The position numbers and the translations under genes were made by a program. A DNA stretch of 9,362 bases from Nitriliruptoraceae bacterium (lineage in GTDB: Bacteria; Actinomycetota; Nitriliruptoria; Nitriliruptorales; Nitriliruptoraceae), in contig SLDB01000308.1 in the NCBI GenBank assembly GCA_007125475.1, positions 1 through 9,362 of the forward strand. Reading direction: 5' to 3'. The notes under the pieces are model-generated. The model was given only the letters and a program-made list of their open reading frames with translations, did no database searches and was not told where the DNA came from. Below are positions 1 through 6,610 of the stretch, in pieces; position 1 is the first letter of the stretch, and each line of letters begins with the position of its first letter.

Positions 1-1
1 C

Positions 2-634
2 GGCTGGGAGTTCGCCGTCGAGGCCTGGATCCACGACGGCAAGATCCGCTTCCTCAACATCTCCGAGTACGTCACCCTGGGCTACTCGGTGTTCGTCCCG
101 GCCACGCCGGAGCTCGAGGCGCACCGGGAGCAGATCACGCGGGAGATCGAGAAGCTCATCAAGACGTTCGACATCGAGTTCGGGGTGATCCACCCCGAGT
201 ACTTCGTGACCAGCGACGGCACGATGTACTTCGGTGAGGTCGCCTACCGCCCGCCGGGGTTCAAGGTGTTCGAGCTGCTGGAGAAGGCGTACGGCTTCAA
301 CGCCTACCAGGGGATGATCCTCGCCTTCGACCCGCACACCACCGACGCGGAGATCGACGCGTTCTTCCCCGAACCGGTGAAGGACGCCAAGGGCTATGCC
401 GGCTGCTTCGGGGTGTACCCGCGGCGCCGGGTGGTCAGCCGCCTTCAGATCCCCGAGGAGACCGAGGACCACCCCTACTTCGAGACCCACGAGCTCACCG
501 CTCCGATGGAGGAGACGGTGACCAAGCGCACCGCCTTCGGGACGCACTGGGGGCTGGTGTACTTCTTTGGCGACGACCCCTACACGATGCGCGACCTCCT
601 CGCCGCCCAGGAAGCGCTCGACTTCTACGTGTAG
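2..634 (+). CDS. ATP-grasp superfamily carboxylate-amine ligase, 5'-truncated by the window edge
   Basis: The reading frame is open from base 2 to the TAG at 632-634, giving the last 210 residues. The GTG at 89 is internal, because the frame upstream of it is already protein-like (GWEFAVEAWIHDGKIRFLN). This is the C-terminal half of an ATP-grasp fold. The strand pair around fragment residues 61-86 (GVIHPEYFVTSDGTMYFGEVAYRPPG-type) has the two acidic Mg-ATP ligands expected of the family at Glu66 and Glu79, followed by the Arg of the E-x-N-x-R motif at Arg83. The Asn of that motif is Ala81 here, a variant I recall from some carboxylate-amine ligases. Such enzymes make an acyl-phosphate from a carboxylate and join it to an amine; the substrate cannot be read from this fragment. 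It is cytosolic, with no membrane segment. The next gene, on the same strand 127 nt downstream, encodes a papain-like protein. Family is fairly sure, specificity unknown. Confidence 0.8.
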   Translation, partial: GWEFAVEAWIHDGKIRFLNISEYVTLGYSVFVPATPELEAHREQITREIEKLIKTFDIEFGVIHPEYFVTSDGTMYFGEVAYRPPGFKVFELLEKAYGFNAYQGMILAFDPHTTDAEIDAFFPEPVKDAKGYAGCFGVYPRRRVVSRLQIPEETEDHPYFETHELTAPMEETVTKRTAFGTHWGLVYFFGDDPYTMRDLLAAQEALDFYV

Positions 635-640
635 TCCGAA

Positions 641-676
641 CCGTGGTCCACGACCCCCCGCGGTCGTGGACCACGG
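641..676 (+). terminator. Perfect 15-bp hairpin after the ATP-grasp gene
   Basis: Arms 641-655 and 662-676 are exact reverse complements with a 6-nt loop (656-661). The hairpin starts 6 nt after the stop codon. No T-run follows, which is usual for GC-rich actinobacterial terminators. Each arm itself contains a 9-nt near-palindrome (GTGGTCCAC), so a protein-binding operator is the alternative. Confidence 0.55.
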
Positions 677-732
677 GTCCGGTGCCTCCCCGCCGAGGGG
701 TGTGCACGACACCGGTGGGTGACACCGGACCC
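675..732 (+). promoter_or_regulatory. Structured leader upstream of the papain-like gene
   Basis: A 10-bp perfect pairing joins 675-684 to 723-732. It encloses a smaller cccc/gggg hairpin around 687-699. The structure starts where the 641-676 hairpin ends (2-nt overlap) and stops 18 nt before the Shine-Dalgarno. It could be a cis-acting leader controlling the downstream gene or simply part of a terminator; no known riboswitch class is recognised. Confidence 0.3.
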
Positions 733-761
733 AGAGGATCCACAGACAGCAAGGAACCCGT

Positions 762-2789
762 TTGCAGACCCCTGATGCCGGTGCCGGCTCCGGCGCGGTG
801 GACCCCGGTCTCCAGCGCCTGGACACGGCGCTGCGACGCCTCGGCGAGGCTCCGTCGTTCTCCAAGCCCACCAAGCTGCGTCCCGTGCTGGACGCGGCCA
901 AGCGCGTGCTGCTGCAGCCGGACGGTCCCGCGGCGATCGAGACCCGCGCCGCGGAGCTGGAAAGCTCCGGGGTGTTCACCGGCTCCGACTGGGAGCACCC
1001 CGAACACCTCGACCCGGCGCTGAGCGCCCCCACGCTGAAGAGCCCCGAGGGTGACACCGTCCTCATCGAGTGCCTCAGCGACCTGCGACTGGTCGCCGTG
1101 GCGTCCGGTGACCTCGCCCACCCCACCGTCACCGCTGAGACCGCCCGCGCGCACCTCACCCAGGTCCTGGCGACGAACCTCACGATGCTGTTCGGACCAC
1201 CCAGCGAGACCGACCGGGAGCGGCAGGGTCGCCTGGCAGGGATCGCGCGAACGGTGCTGCGGCACATCGCCGAACGCATCGGGTACGAGGAGATCCTCGA
1301 TCAGGTCGTCGAGGAGATGTGGCGTCTGCTGCTGCAACGCCCGATCCAGGTCGACGACATCAAGCGCATGCTCACCCAGATCGCGGTGTACCGCGACGAC
1401 CCGGAGATCGACCTCGGCAGCGGCGGCGGGGTCGACCGGCTGATCACCAGCCTGTACGGCACCACGATGGCCAGCCGCGAGGACCCCGGTGTCGACGTGT
1501 TCCGCGAGCGGCTGGCGGCGATGGACCGCACCGGGCTGCAATCCGAGGCCGCCGGCTTCGCCCGGGCGATGCACGACACCGGGCTGGTCTCGCCGTACCA
1601 CGCCGTCCTCCTCGACATGCTGCGCAACCACGACGACGACCTGATGGCGACCGCCCTGGGGCTGACCAGCACCGGCCGTGACAGCCTGCTGCGCAACCGC
1701 GACCTGGTGCACCGCCTCATCGCCGAGGCGATCCACCCGCAGACGGCGCAGGCCGTCTACGGCCTGGCCCTGCTGTTGGAGCGTGGGATCCTGCACCAGC
1801 CGCCGATCGCGCCGGCGCTGTGGCGCCAGCTGCGCCTCACCCTCGCCCCTCCCGCCGAGGAGCGGCTTGCACAGGTATTCGGTCCGACGCCCTCCCCTCG
1901 GGCGTGGTTGCTCTCCGGGGTGCTGAGCATGCTGGGTCTGCCGCTTGGCGTGGGACAGGGGGACAACCCCACCTGCCAGTCGGCTCGTGCGCTGTCGATG
2001 TGGGCCCACAACGACCCGGATTTCCTCCTCCACCTGGTCACCCGGGCGGCCCGTGACGACGAACTCATCCAGCAGTTCGAGGGTGTGGCGATCTCGTCGC
2101 GGGACAGCGAAGCGGGGCTCGCCGCGTTCCCCCCGATGGACCTGGACCCGGTGTCGCTGGTCGTGGTCCCCCACCTCGACCGCATCTACACCGAGATGGG
2201 CCGTCGCTGCATCGGACGCGGAGGCGACCCGCACCGGTGGGTGAACCCGGAGTTCCACGGCTGGTGGGCGTGGCGGGGGTTCCGCATCAACGTCGACGTC
2301 GCCACCGGGAAGCTCACCGACCTCGACGGCTTCGTCCGCGACTTCCACGCCGCCTACCACCCTCAGTTCAACGGAGACCAGCCGTTGACGCACCCGCAGC
2401 CGGCAGGGATCGCGGTCACCGACAGCGCGGCACGGTTCGGCGGTTGGCACGCGATCACGATCCTCCGGGTCGCCCGTGACCCGGAAGGGGTGATGCGGGT
2501 GTACTTCTTCAACCCCAACAACGACAGCGGGCAGGACTGGGGCGACGGGGTGGTCGTGAGCACCGCCGAGCACGGCGAGCGGTTCGGGGAGTCCTCGCTG
2601 CCGTTCGCCGAGTTCGCCTCACGGCTCTACATCTTCCACTACGACCCGCTGGAGCCCGGCGAGCCGCAGCTCGTCCCCGACGCTGATGTTCAGGCCGTAG
2701 CCGACCTGGTGCACCGCAGCTGGGGCGCCGACCGCATCGCCCCGACCGGGCTGCAGGCCGAGGCCGGGGGAGGCACCACCGGGGCGTGA
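762..2789 (+). CDS. 675-aa protein with C-terminal papain-like Cys-His-Asn signature
   Basis: I do not recognise the family. The start is the TTG at 762, chosen because AAGGAA (751-756) lies 5 nt upstream and the frame is protein-like from there. Residues 1 to about 390 are predicted to be mostly helical, with Leu/Ala/Arg-rich segments and no signal peptide or membrane span. The C-terminal part carries a papain-like signature. Gln399 sits six residues before Cys405 (QGDNPTCQSARAL), the same spacing as the oxyanion Gln19 and catalytic Cys25 of papain. His563 follows in FGGWHAITI, then Asn584 in YFFNPNN, then a WGDG motif resembling the segment after papain's active-site Asn. A Trp-rich stretch (about 493-512, WVNPEFHGWWAWRGF) lies between Cys and His. 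I infer a thiol peptidase, transglutaminase-like or amide-hydrolysing enzyme. The ATP-grasp gene upstream suggests joint action on a peptide or amide. The CDS is certain; the fold is likely; the reaction is unknown. Confidence 0.8.
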   Translation: MQTPDAGAGSGAVDPGLQRLDTALRRLGEAPSFSKPTKLRPVLDAAKRVLLQPDGPAAIETRAAELESSGVFTGSDWEHPEHLDPALSAPTLKSPEGDTVLIECLSDLRLVAVASGDLAHPTVTAETARAHLTQVLATNLTMLFGPPSETDRERQGRLAGIARTVLRHIAERIGYEEILDQVVEEMWRLLLQRPIQVDDIKRMLTQIAVYRDDPEIDLGSGGGVDRLITSLYGTTMASREDPGVDVFRERLAAMDRTGLQSEAAGFARAMHDTGLVSPYHAVLLDMLRNHDDDLMATALGLTSTGRDSLLRNRDLVHRLIAEAIHPQTAQAVYGLALLLERGILHQPPIAPALWRQLRLTLAPPAEERLAQVFGPTPSPRAWLLSGVLSMLGLPLGVGQGDNPTCQSARALSMWAHNDPDFLLHLVTRAARDDELIQQFEGVAISSRDSEAGLAAFPPMDLDPVSLVVVPHLDRIYTEMGRRCIGRGGDPHRWVNPEFHGWWAWRGFRINVDVATGKLTDLDGFVRDFHAAYHPQFNGDQPLTHPQPAGIAVTDSAARFGGWHAITILRVARDPEGVMRVYFFNPNNDSGQDWGDGVVVSTAEHGERFGESSLPFAEFASRLYIFHYDPLEPGEPQLVPDADVQAVADLVHRSWGADRIAPTGLQAEAGGGTTGA

Positions 2790-2810
2790 GCAACGGCTGA
2801 TCAGCGAGGT

Positions 2811-2825
2811 CCGCCGGATCGGCGG
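2811..2825. terminator. Short hairpin between convergent genes
   Basis: A 5-bp GC stem (2811-2815 with 2821-2825, loop 5 nt) is the only structure in the 65-nt gap between the converging papain-like and oxidoreductase genes. It could serve as a weak bidirectional terminator. Confidence 0.2.
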
Positions 2826-2854
2826 TGACAACCGGCGACTCGGAGCGCCCGCGC

Positions 2855-3955
2855 TCAGGCGGCCCTGATCGCCGGGATGACCTCGGCGGCGAAGCGCGCG
2901 TAGGCCTCGTCGACCTCGGACTGGTCCTCGGGGTCCATGCCGTGGAACAGCAGGACGAGGCGGTCCACACCGGCGGCGTAGAGCTCCTGCATCCGCTCGA
3001 CGCACACCGCACCCGGACCGACGATCGCGTGACGGTCCATGAACCCGTCGGGGATCACCGACGCCTGGTCGCTGGTCGTCACCGAGTGCCGGAGCATGTC
3101 GTAGGAGTCCCGGACCCGGCGGAATACCTCGAGGTCGGCGTCGTCGACCGGCCCGACGGGGTTGTCGTGCAGGAACGAGAACCGCGTCGTCGTCGCGACC
3201 ACACCGGCGATCCGCCGCCGCGCGCGATCGAGGTCGTCATCGATCCCGACCGCGACCATCGCGCCATAGGAGACCCCGTCGGGGTCGAGCCCGGCCTCCT
3301 CGCGTGCCCGGCGGGCGACGCCGACGGCCCACCGGACACGGTCCGGGTCGCCACCGACGGCGAACGTGACCCGGTCGGCGGTGCGGGCCCCGATCCGGAT
3401 CACGCGCGGTCCGGTCGCGTAGACGTCGACCGGGACCTTGGGCACATCACCCGGGAGCCACTGCATCCGGCTGGAGGTCGGCATCCGCCCGGCGTGCAGC
3501 TCGGTGCTGGCGCGCAGGTCGGCCCGGCGGCCACCCATCGCGGCGTCGGCAAGCGCGAACGGCACCTCCTCGCCGGCGAGGTAGCCCTGCAGCGCCCGCA
3601 CGTAGGCCTCGAACGCCGTCAGCGGGGCCGGCGACATCCCGATGTGGGCCAACGCCGAGTCCCCGCGGGCCAGGCCGAGGGCTGCCCGCCCGCCGGAGGC
3701 GACCTGCACCGAGCCGATCGCACCCGCGGTCACGGCCGGATGGCGGGTCACCGGGTTCGTCACGCCGGTACCCATCTGCAGGGTGCGGGTCACCTGCGCG
3801 GCGGTCCCCATCGCCACGTAGGGATCGCCGTAGCGGTTCTGGGCGTCTCCGAAGTTCCGGCCGTCGAAGCCCTGGGCCTCGCGAAGCGCGGCGATGCGGT
3901 GGACGTCGGCCGGGTAGACGAACCCGGAACCGTCCCAGACCTCGCGCGTACCCAT
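2855..3955 (-). CDS. LLM-class F420-dependent oxidoreductase
   Basis: This encodes a 366-aa luciferase-like TIM-barrel protein of the subgroup that uses deazaflavin F420 and resembles methylene-tetrahydromethanopterin reductase. Support comes from GTGVTNPVTRHPAV (residues about 62-75), GRAALGLARGDSAL (about 89-102), the early GFDGRNFGD segment, and a C-terminal barrel end with VDRLVLLFHGMDPED. Length is normal for the family. I chose the ATG at 3955, with AAAGG 8 nt upstream; a GTG nine bases earlier (3964) would leave that site touching the start codon. It would transfer hydride between F420 and an unidentified substrate in the cytosol. It is convergent with the papain-like gene and has a 208-nt upstream gap, so it is probably a single-gene transcript. 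No substrate can be assigned. F420 use is inferred from family resemblance rather than from a diagnostic residue. Confidence 0.88.
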   Translation of the reverse strand: MGTREVWDGSGFVYPADVHRIAALREAQGFDGRNFGDAQNRYGDPYVAMGTAAQVTRTLQMGTGVTNPVTRHPAVTAGAIGSVQVASGGRAALGLARGDSALAHIGMSPAPLTAFEAYVRALQGYLAGEEVPFALADAAMGGRRADLRASTELHAGRMPTSSRMQWLPGDVPKVPVDVYATGPRVIRIGARTADRVTFAVGGDPDRVRWAVGVARRAREEAGLDPDGVSYGAMVAVGIDDDLDRARRRIAGVVATTTRFSFLHDNPVGPVDDADLEVFRRVRDSYDMLRHSVTTSDQASVIPDGFMDRHAIVGPGAVCVERMQELYAAGVDRLVLLFHGMDPEDQSEVDEAYARFAAEVIPAIRAA

Positions 3956-4163
3956 CCTCGGCACCTTTCGTCGTCGTCTCCCGGCCGCCCGTCGGGCTCA
4001 CCCGTCGGCGGACGGCGCCCCCTCGTCGGTTCCCAGGCCGCGCGCAGGGCGCTCCCGGGTCTCGTACGTCCACACGCCCGATCCACGCTCTACCCGCCGC
4101 ACCACAGGTGACGATACGCGAGCGGACTGACCGGGGCTCGAGGGCGTCGGTGTCGGAGCCGGC

Positions 4164-5054
4164 TCACTGAACGACGAGCTCCTCGAGGTGGTAGGCGGGC
4201 ACGGGGGACGGTGTGCCCGCACACGTCAGTCGCTCGGCCGGCGCCGTCGCCGTCACCTGCACGGTGGCCAGGAGGTGACCGCCGTCGCGCCGCCGGAACC
4301 GCACGGCCACGCGGGGACCCTGCACCTGCGAGTCGACGACTTCGAGCCCGGCGTCGTCGTCGATGCCGAGCCGCTTGCGGACCAGCGACTCGGCCGCCTG
4401 GACCGCGAACGGATGACAAGAACGACCCCGCCAGTGCTCGAGGAGGATGCGCCCCTCCTCGTGAGCGGTGACGGCACGGTGGGCGGAGGCCGGGTCGAGG
4501 TGGCCGTAGAACTGCCCGTCGGGGAGACACACGAGGTTGCCCGCGAAGCGGTCCCCACCGACGTGGGAGCACTCCCAGACGCGGTCACCGAGAGCCGTGT
4601 GCAGGGACCGTGCCACCGGGATCCCGTCACGGGCGCAGCACACGTCGTGCCGCCCGTTGGTGCACACCAGGTACCGCGGCCGGGTCAGTGCCCGGCCACC
4701 GACGCTGGCCCCGCCCCGGAGCGCGTCGAGATCGACCTCGGCGACGTCGTCGGCGCGGTCGAGGCGCAGCTCCTCGAGCCAACTCCCGGTCGGCCCGCTC
4801 ACCCCGGCGAACATGGCGAGGCCATCACCACTCCGCCCACCGCCGGGACGGCGGATGAGCAGGATCCGCGCGGGCAACTCCCGCTGCCACGTGATGAGCC
4901 GTTCGACGACGGCGGCGGGGAGGCGCGAACCCCGGATGGCGTCCGGCCCCCAGGCACCGGGGTGCTCGAGGAGGACCCATCGCCGCGCCCGGGATGCCGT
5001 CCCCAGGACGGGTTCGCCGCGGCGGCGCGACCCGATCGCGCACGCCTCACTCAC
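4164..5054 (-). CDS. Sucrase/ferredoxin-like (Suc_Fer, Apd1-type) thioredoxin-fold protein
   Basis: This is a 296-aa protein of the Suc_Fer family (relatives of yeast Apd1), which has a thioredoxin-like domain able to hold a [2Fe-2S] cluster. The core runs from residue 129 to 185: VCTNGRHDVCC (Cys131, Cys139, Cys140), then ECSHVGGDRFAGN (Cys162, His164, Asp168), then LPDGQFYGHLD. Apd1 has HxGGH and ligates its cluster through two Cys and two His; here the second His position is Asp168, which I believe is common in bacterial members. Start: GTG at 5054, overlapping the 3' end of the JmjC gene by 8 nt, with no strong Shine-Dalgarno, so translational coupling is likely. The frame continues far upstream but there it is only a shadow of the JmjC gene. 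Its operon position suggests that it feeds electrons to, or maintains the redox state of, the upstream oxygenase; this is inference. Confidence 0.88.
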   Translation of the reverse strand: MSEACAIGSRRRGEPVLGTASRARRWVLLEHPGAWGPDAIRGSRLPAAVVERLITWQRELPARILLIRRPGGGRSGDGLAMFAGVSGPTGSWLEELRLDRADDVAEVDLDALRGGASVGGRALTRPRYLVCTNGRHDVCCARDGIPVARSLHTALGDRVWECSHVGGDRFAGNLVCLPDGQFYGHLDPASAHRAVTAHEEGRILLEHWRGRSCHPFAVQAAESLVRKRLGIDDDAGLEVVDSQVQGPRVAVRFRRRDGGHLLATVQVTATAPAERLTCAGTPSPVPAYHLEELVVQ

Positions 5055-6219
5055 CGGCGTCGCCGATGCCGCGGTCGATGGTGAACAGTCCTTCGCGGAC
5101 GAGGCGGCGACACAGCACCAGTCGGCCCGGTGCATCGAGGTGCGACGCGAGCTCTCCCGGGCGCAGCGAGGGGGACTCGAGGGCGCCTCGCAGGGCGTCG
5201 TCGAGTCCGGTGGGGAACCGCAACCGGCGGTCGGTGAGCCGCAGCTCCGGACGGCCGTCGTCGGCCACCCCCAGACGCGCGACGGCGCCCTGTCGGCGCC
5301 GCAACGGGGTGTCGTCGTCGATCGACCCGACCTCGAGGAGGTCGCGCAACCCGCCACGGTGGTCGGGGGCGCGGCCGTCGAAGAACGCCTCGGCGAGCCC
5401 GCCCAGGGCGTGTTCGGCGTCGGCGGCGTCGACCGACCGCAGACCGGCGGCGAGCTCCTCGAGATGGCCGGCGAGGGTGGCCGCGTGCGCGCCGGGGTGG
5501 TCGGCCCACCCGGCAGGGAGGGGCCCCGGCGGGCGGTGACGCGCAACGACCTCCTCGACGACCCGCTGCAGCGCATCGGCCCAGTCGACGGTCCGCACCC
5601 CCAGCGTGAGGTGCAACGAGGCTTCCTCGACGGTCTGGGCGGCGTGCCGGGTCCCCGCCGGGAGGTACAGGACGTCGCCGGGGTGAAGCGTGAGGTCCCA
5701 TGGCGCCCCACCCGTCGGGGGGTGCACCACCCACCGTTTCACCCCGTGGGTCTGCAGGGCGAAGACGTCGTGAGCGTCCTCGTGGAGGTCGAGCCCCTGC
5801 GCGACCGGTGGGGTGAGGTAGGCGTTGGCCTGCACCGGGTGGGTGAGCTCGGCCTCCAGCGTCCGACACAGCTCGGCGACCGGTGGCCACGAGCGGTGCA
5901 GGCCCTGCAGCACGATCGTCGCCCCGTCGGCGAACTCCGCATGGACGGCGGCGACGTCCACGAGGTCGTCGACCGGACGTGAACCGATCCGGACCCGTCG
6001 GGTCACCCGGGAGGTCGGGAGCGTCGCCCCGGCCTTCACCAGGCGGAACGCCGGTGCCCGCAACCCGCTGGCGGCCACGATCGTGTCGACGTCGTCGAGG
6101 CGGAGGACGTCGGCGAACCCGGCGTCGTCGGCGCCGGCCAGGTGAAGCGGCGCGACACCGAACACCCCGTCGAGGAACCTCTCCGGTTCACCGACGAGCC
6201 GGGCGACGGCGGAGCGCAC
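5047..6219 (-). CDS. JmjC / ROXA-like Fe(II)/2-oxoglutarate oxygenase (cupin)
   Basis: This 390-aa protein resembles the JmjC-fold ribosomal oxygenase family (E. coli YcfD/RoxA, human MINA53 and NO66). The N-terminal GEPERFLDGVFGVAPLHL is typical of that family. The iron site is HxD at His146/Asp148 (LDLHEDAHDVFALQTHG), with the third ligand His192 in PAGTRHAA; Lys161 of VKRWVV is the likely 2-oxoglutarate contact. The jelly-roll spans roughly 90-210, followed by a helical linker and a winged-helix-like end (about 315-385). RoxA enzymes hydroxylate a side chain within a protein. Start: GTG at 6219, only 2 nt after the stop of the 73-aa repeat peptide, so translation is probably coupled. The stop overlaps the Suc_Fer gene. 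Co-translation with a small Asp-rich peptide makes that peptide the obvious candidate substrate, though a ribosomal protein is the known substrate class. Family is confident, substrate inferred. Confidence 0.88.
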   Translation of the reverse strand: MRSAVARLVGEPERFLDGVFGVAPLHLAGADDAGFADVLRLDDVDTIVAASGLRAPAFRLVKAGATLPTSRVTRRVRIGSRPVDDLVDVAAVHAEFADGATIVLQGLHRSWPPVAELCRTLEAELTHPVQANAYLTPPVAQGLDLHEDAHDVFALQTHGVKRWVVHPPTGGAPWDLTLHPGDVLYLPAGTRHAAQTVEEASLHLTLGVRTVDWADALQRVVEEVVARHRPPGPLPAGWADHPGAHAATLAGHLEELAAGLRSVDAADAEHALGGLAEAFFDGRAPDHRGGLRDLLEVGSIDDDTPLRRRQGAVARLGVADDGRPELRLTDRRLRFPTGLDDALRGALESPSLRPGELASHLDAPGRLVLCRRLVREGLFTIDRGIGDAGE

Positions 6220-6221
6220 CG

Positions 6222-6443
6222 TCAGCCGTCACGCCCGTCGGCGTCGGTGCCGTCGGCGTCGCCGGTGTCCGCGTCCGTGCCGTCGGCGTCACCGGTGTCC
6301 GCGTCCGTGCCATCGGCGTCACCGGCATCGCCGTCCTGGGTGTCCGCGGCGTCACCATCCTGGGTGTCGGCGGTCGGGGGGTTCGCGGCCTTCGGGCCGC
6401 CGACCGTCTCGATCTCGTCGTCGCTCAAACCGCGCACGCTCAT
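6222..6443 (-). CDS. 73-aa Asp-rich tandem-repeat peptide, GG-type leader candidate
   Basis: The peptide has ATG at 6443 with a strong GGAGGAG (6450-6456) six bases upstream, making this a real translated gene despite its low complexity. Residues 1-23 are ordinary: MSVRGLSDDEIETVGG followed by PKAANPP. The LSDDEIETVGG segment resembles the LSDEELEAVAGG end of Nif11-type and other double-glycine leaders, with Gly15-Gly16 as the possible cleavage site. The remainder is two 8-residue repeats (25-40, ADTQDGDA) and three 10-residue repeats (41-70, GDADGTDADT), with 19 Asp from residue 26 on, many Thr, and no Cys or Ser. It is followed by the JmjC oxygenase after 2 nt, then Suc_Fer. It may be a ribosomally made peptide hydroxylated on Asp, an acidic disordered tail protein, or a calcium-binding repeat (DxDGxDxD recalls thrombospondin type 3 repeats). 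I recognise no named family. Confidence 0.75.
   Translation of the reverse strand: MSVRGLSDDEIETVGGPKAANPPTADTQDGDAADTQDGDAGDADGTDADTGDADGTDADTGDADGTDADGRDG
6234..6323. repeat. Three tandem 30-bp repeats inside the acidic peptide gene
   Basis: Three consecutive 30-bp units encode the 10-residue repeats. Units at 6241-6270, 6271-6300 and 6301-6330 (shifted phase) differ by only a few bases. This indicates recent expansion, and copy number may vary between strains. Confidence 0.9.
6331..6378. repeat. Two tandem 24-bp repeats inside the acidic peptide gene
   Basis: Units 6331-6354 and 6355-6378 share CC(G/A)TCCTGGGTGTC(C/G)GCGG and encode the two 8-residue DTQDG repeats. They directly abut the 30-bp repeats. 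Confidence 0.85.
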
Positions 6444-6610
6444 CGGTCACTCCTCCGGACAGTCGGGCGTCGGGCCAGGCAGGCAGCCCGCCCCGGCGCC
6501 CTGGGGCTCACCGTGAGCGTACGGCCCCGGTGTGCGTGGTGGTGCGCCCCACGGTGACCGTCGGTCGGCACCCGGACGACGTTCTCGCGCCGCCCCGCGC
6601 GGCCCGACGA

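Noticed and set aside
2..634. ATP-grasp gene as the graspetide ligase for the Asp/Thr-rich peptide
   Set aside because: Thr and Asp in the peptide would suit ester-forming ATP-grasp ligases, but the gene is 5.6 kb away on the other strand with unrelated genes between.
495..2573. 692-aa minus-strand open frame opposite the papain-like gene
   Set aside because: It is rich in Arg/Gly/Val/His with no recognisable motif and lies antisense to a gene with a good Shine-Dalgarno and active-site motifs; long antisense frames are expected at this G+C.
2825..4111. 428-aa plus-strand open frame opposite the F420-type oxidoreductase
   Set aside because: Low-complexity composition and antisense to a clear LLM-family gene; no motif or ribosome site of its own.
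4156..4165. GAGCCGGCTC palindrome at the Suc_Fer stop
   Set aside because: Perfect palindrome without a loop, overlapping the stop codon; too short to call a terminator.
3998..4222. 74-aa minus-strand open frame between the oxidoreductase and Suc_Fer genes
   Set aside because: Pro/Ser/Arg-rich, overlaps the Suc_Fer 3' end, no Shine-Dalgarno; the 208-nt gap (3956-4163) most likely holds only the oxidoreductase promoter, which I could not pinpoint.
5055..5711. N-terminal extension of the Suc_Fer reading frame
   Set aside because: These residues are the JmjC gene read in another frame (Ser/Arg/Pro-rich); the family-like sequence begins at the GTG at 5054.
4537..5982. 481-aa plus-strand open frame opposite the Suc_Fer and JmjC genes
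   Set aside because: It crosses two well-supported minus-strand genes and shows Arg/Ser/Pro-rich shadow composition.
5047..6219. JmjC protein as a histone-modifying enzyme for the nearby bacterial histone
   Set aside because: It is closer to RoxA-type ribosomal oxygenases and is operonic with other genes; the histone-like gene is 3 kb away with no link visible.
6234..6378. Tandem repeats as a CRISPR array
   Set aside because: Units are contiguous without spacers, in frame, and inside a translated gene.
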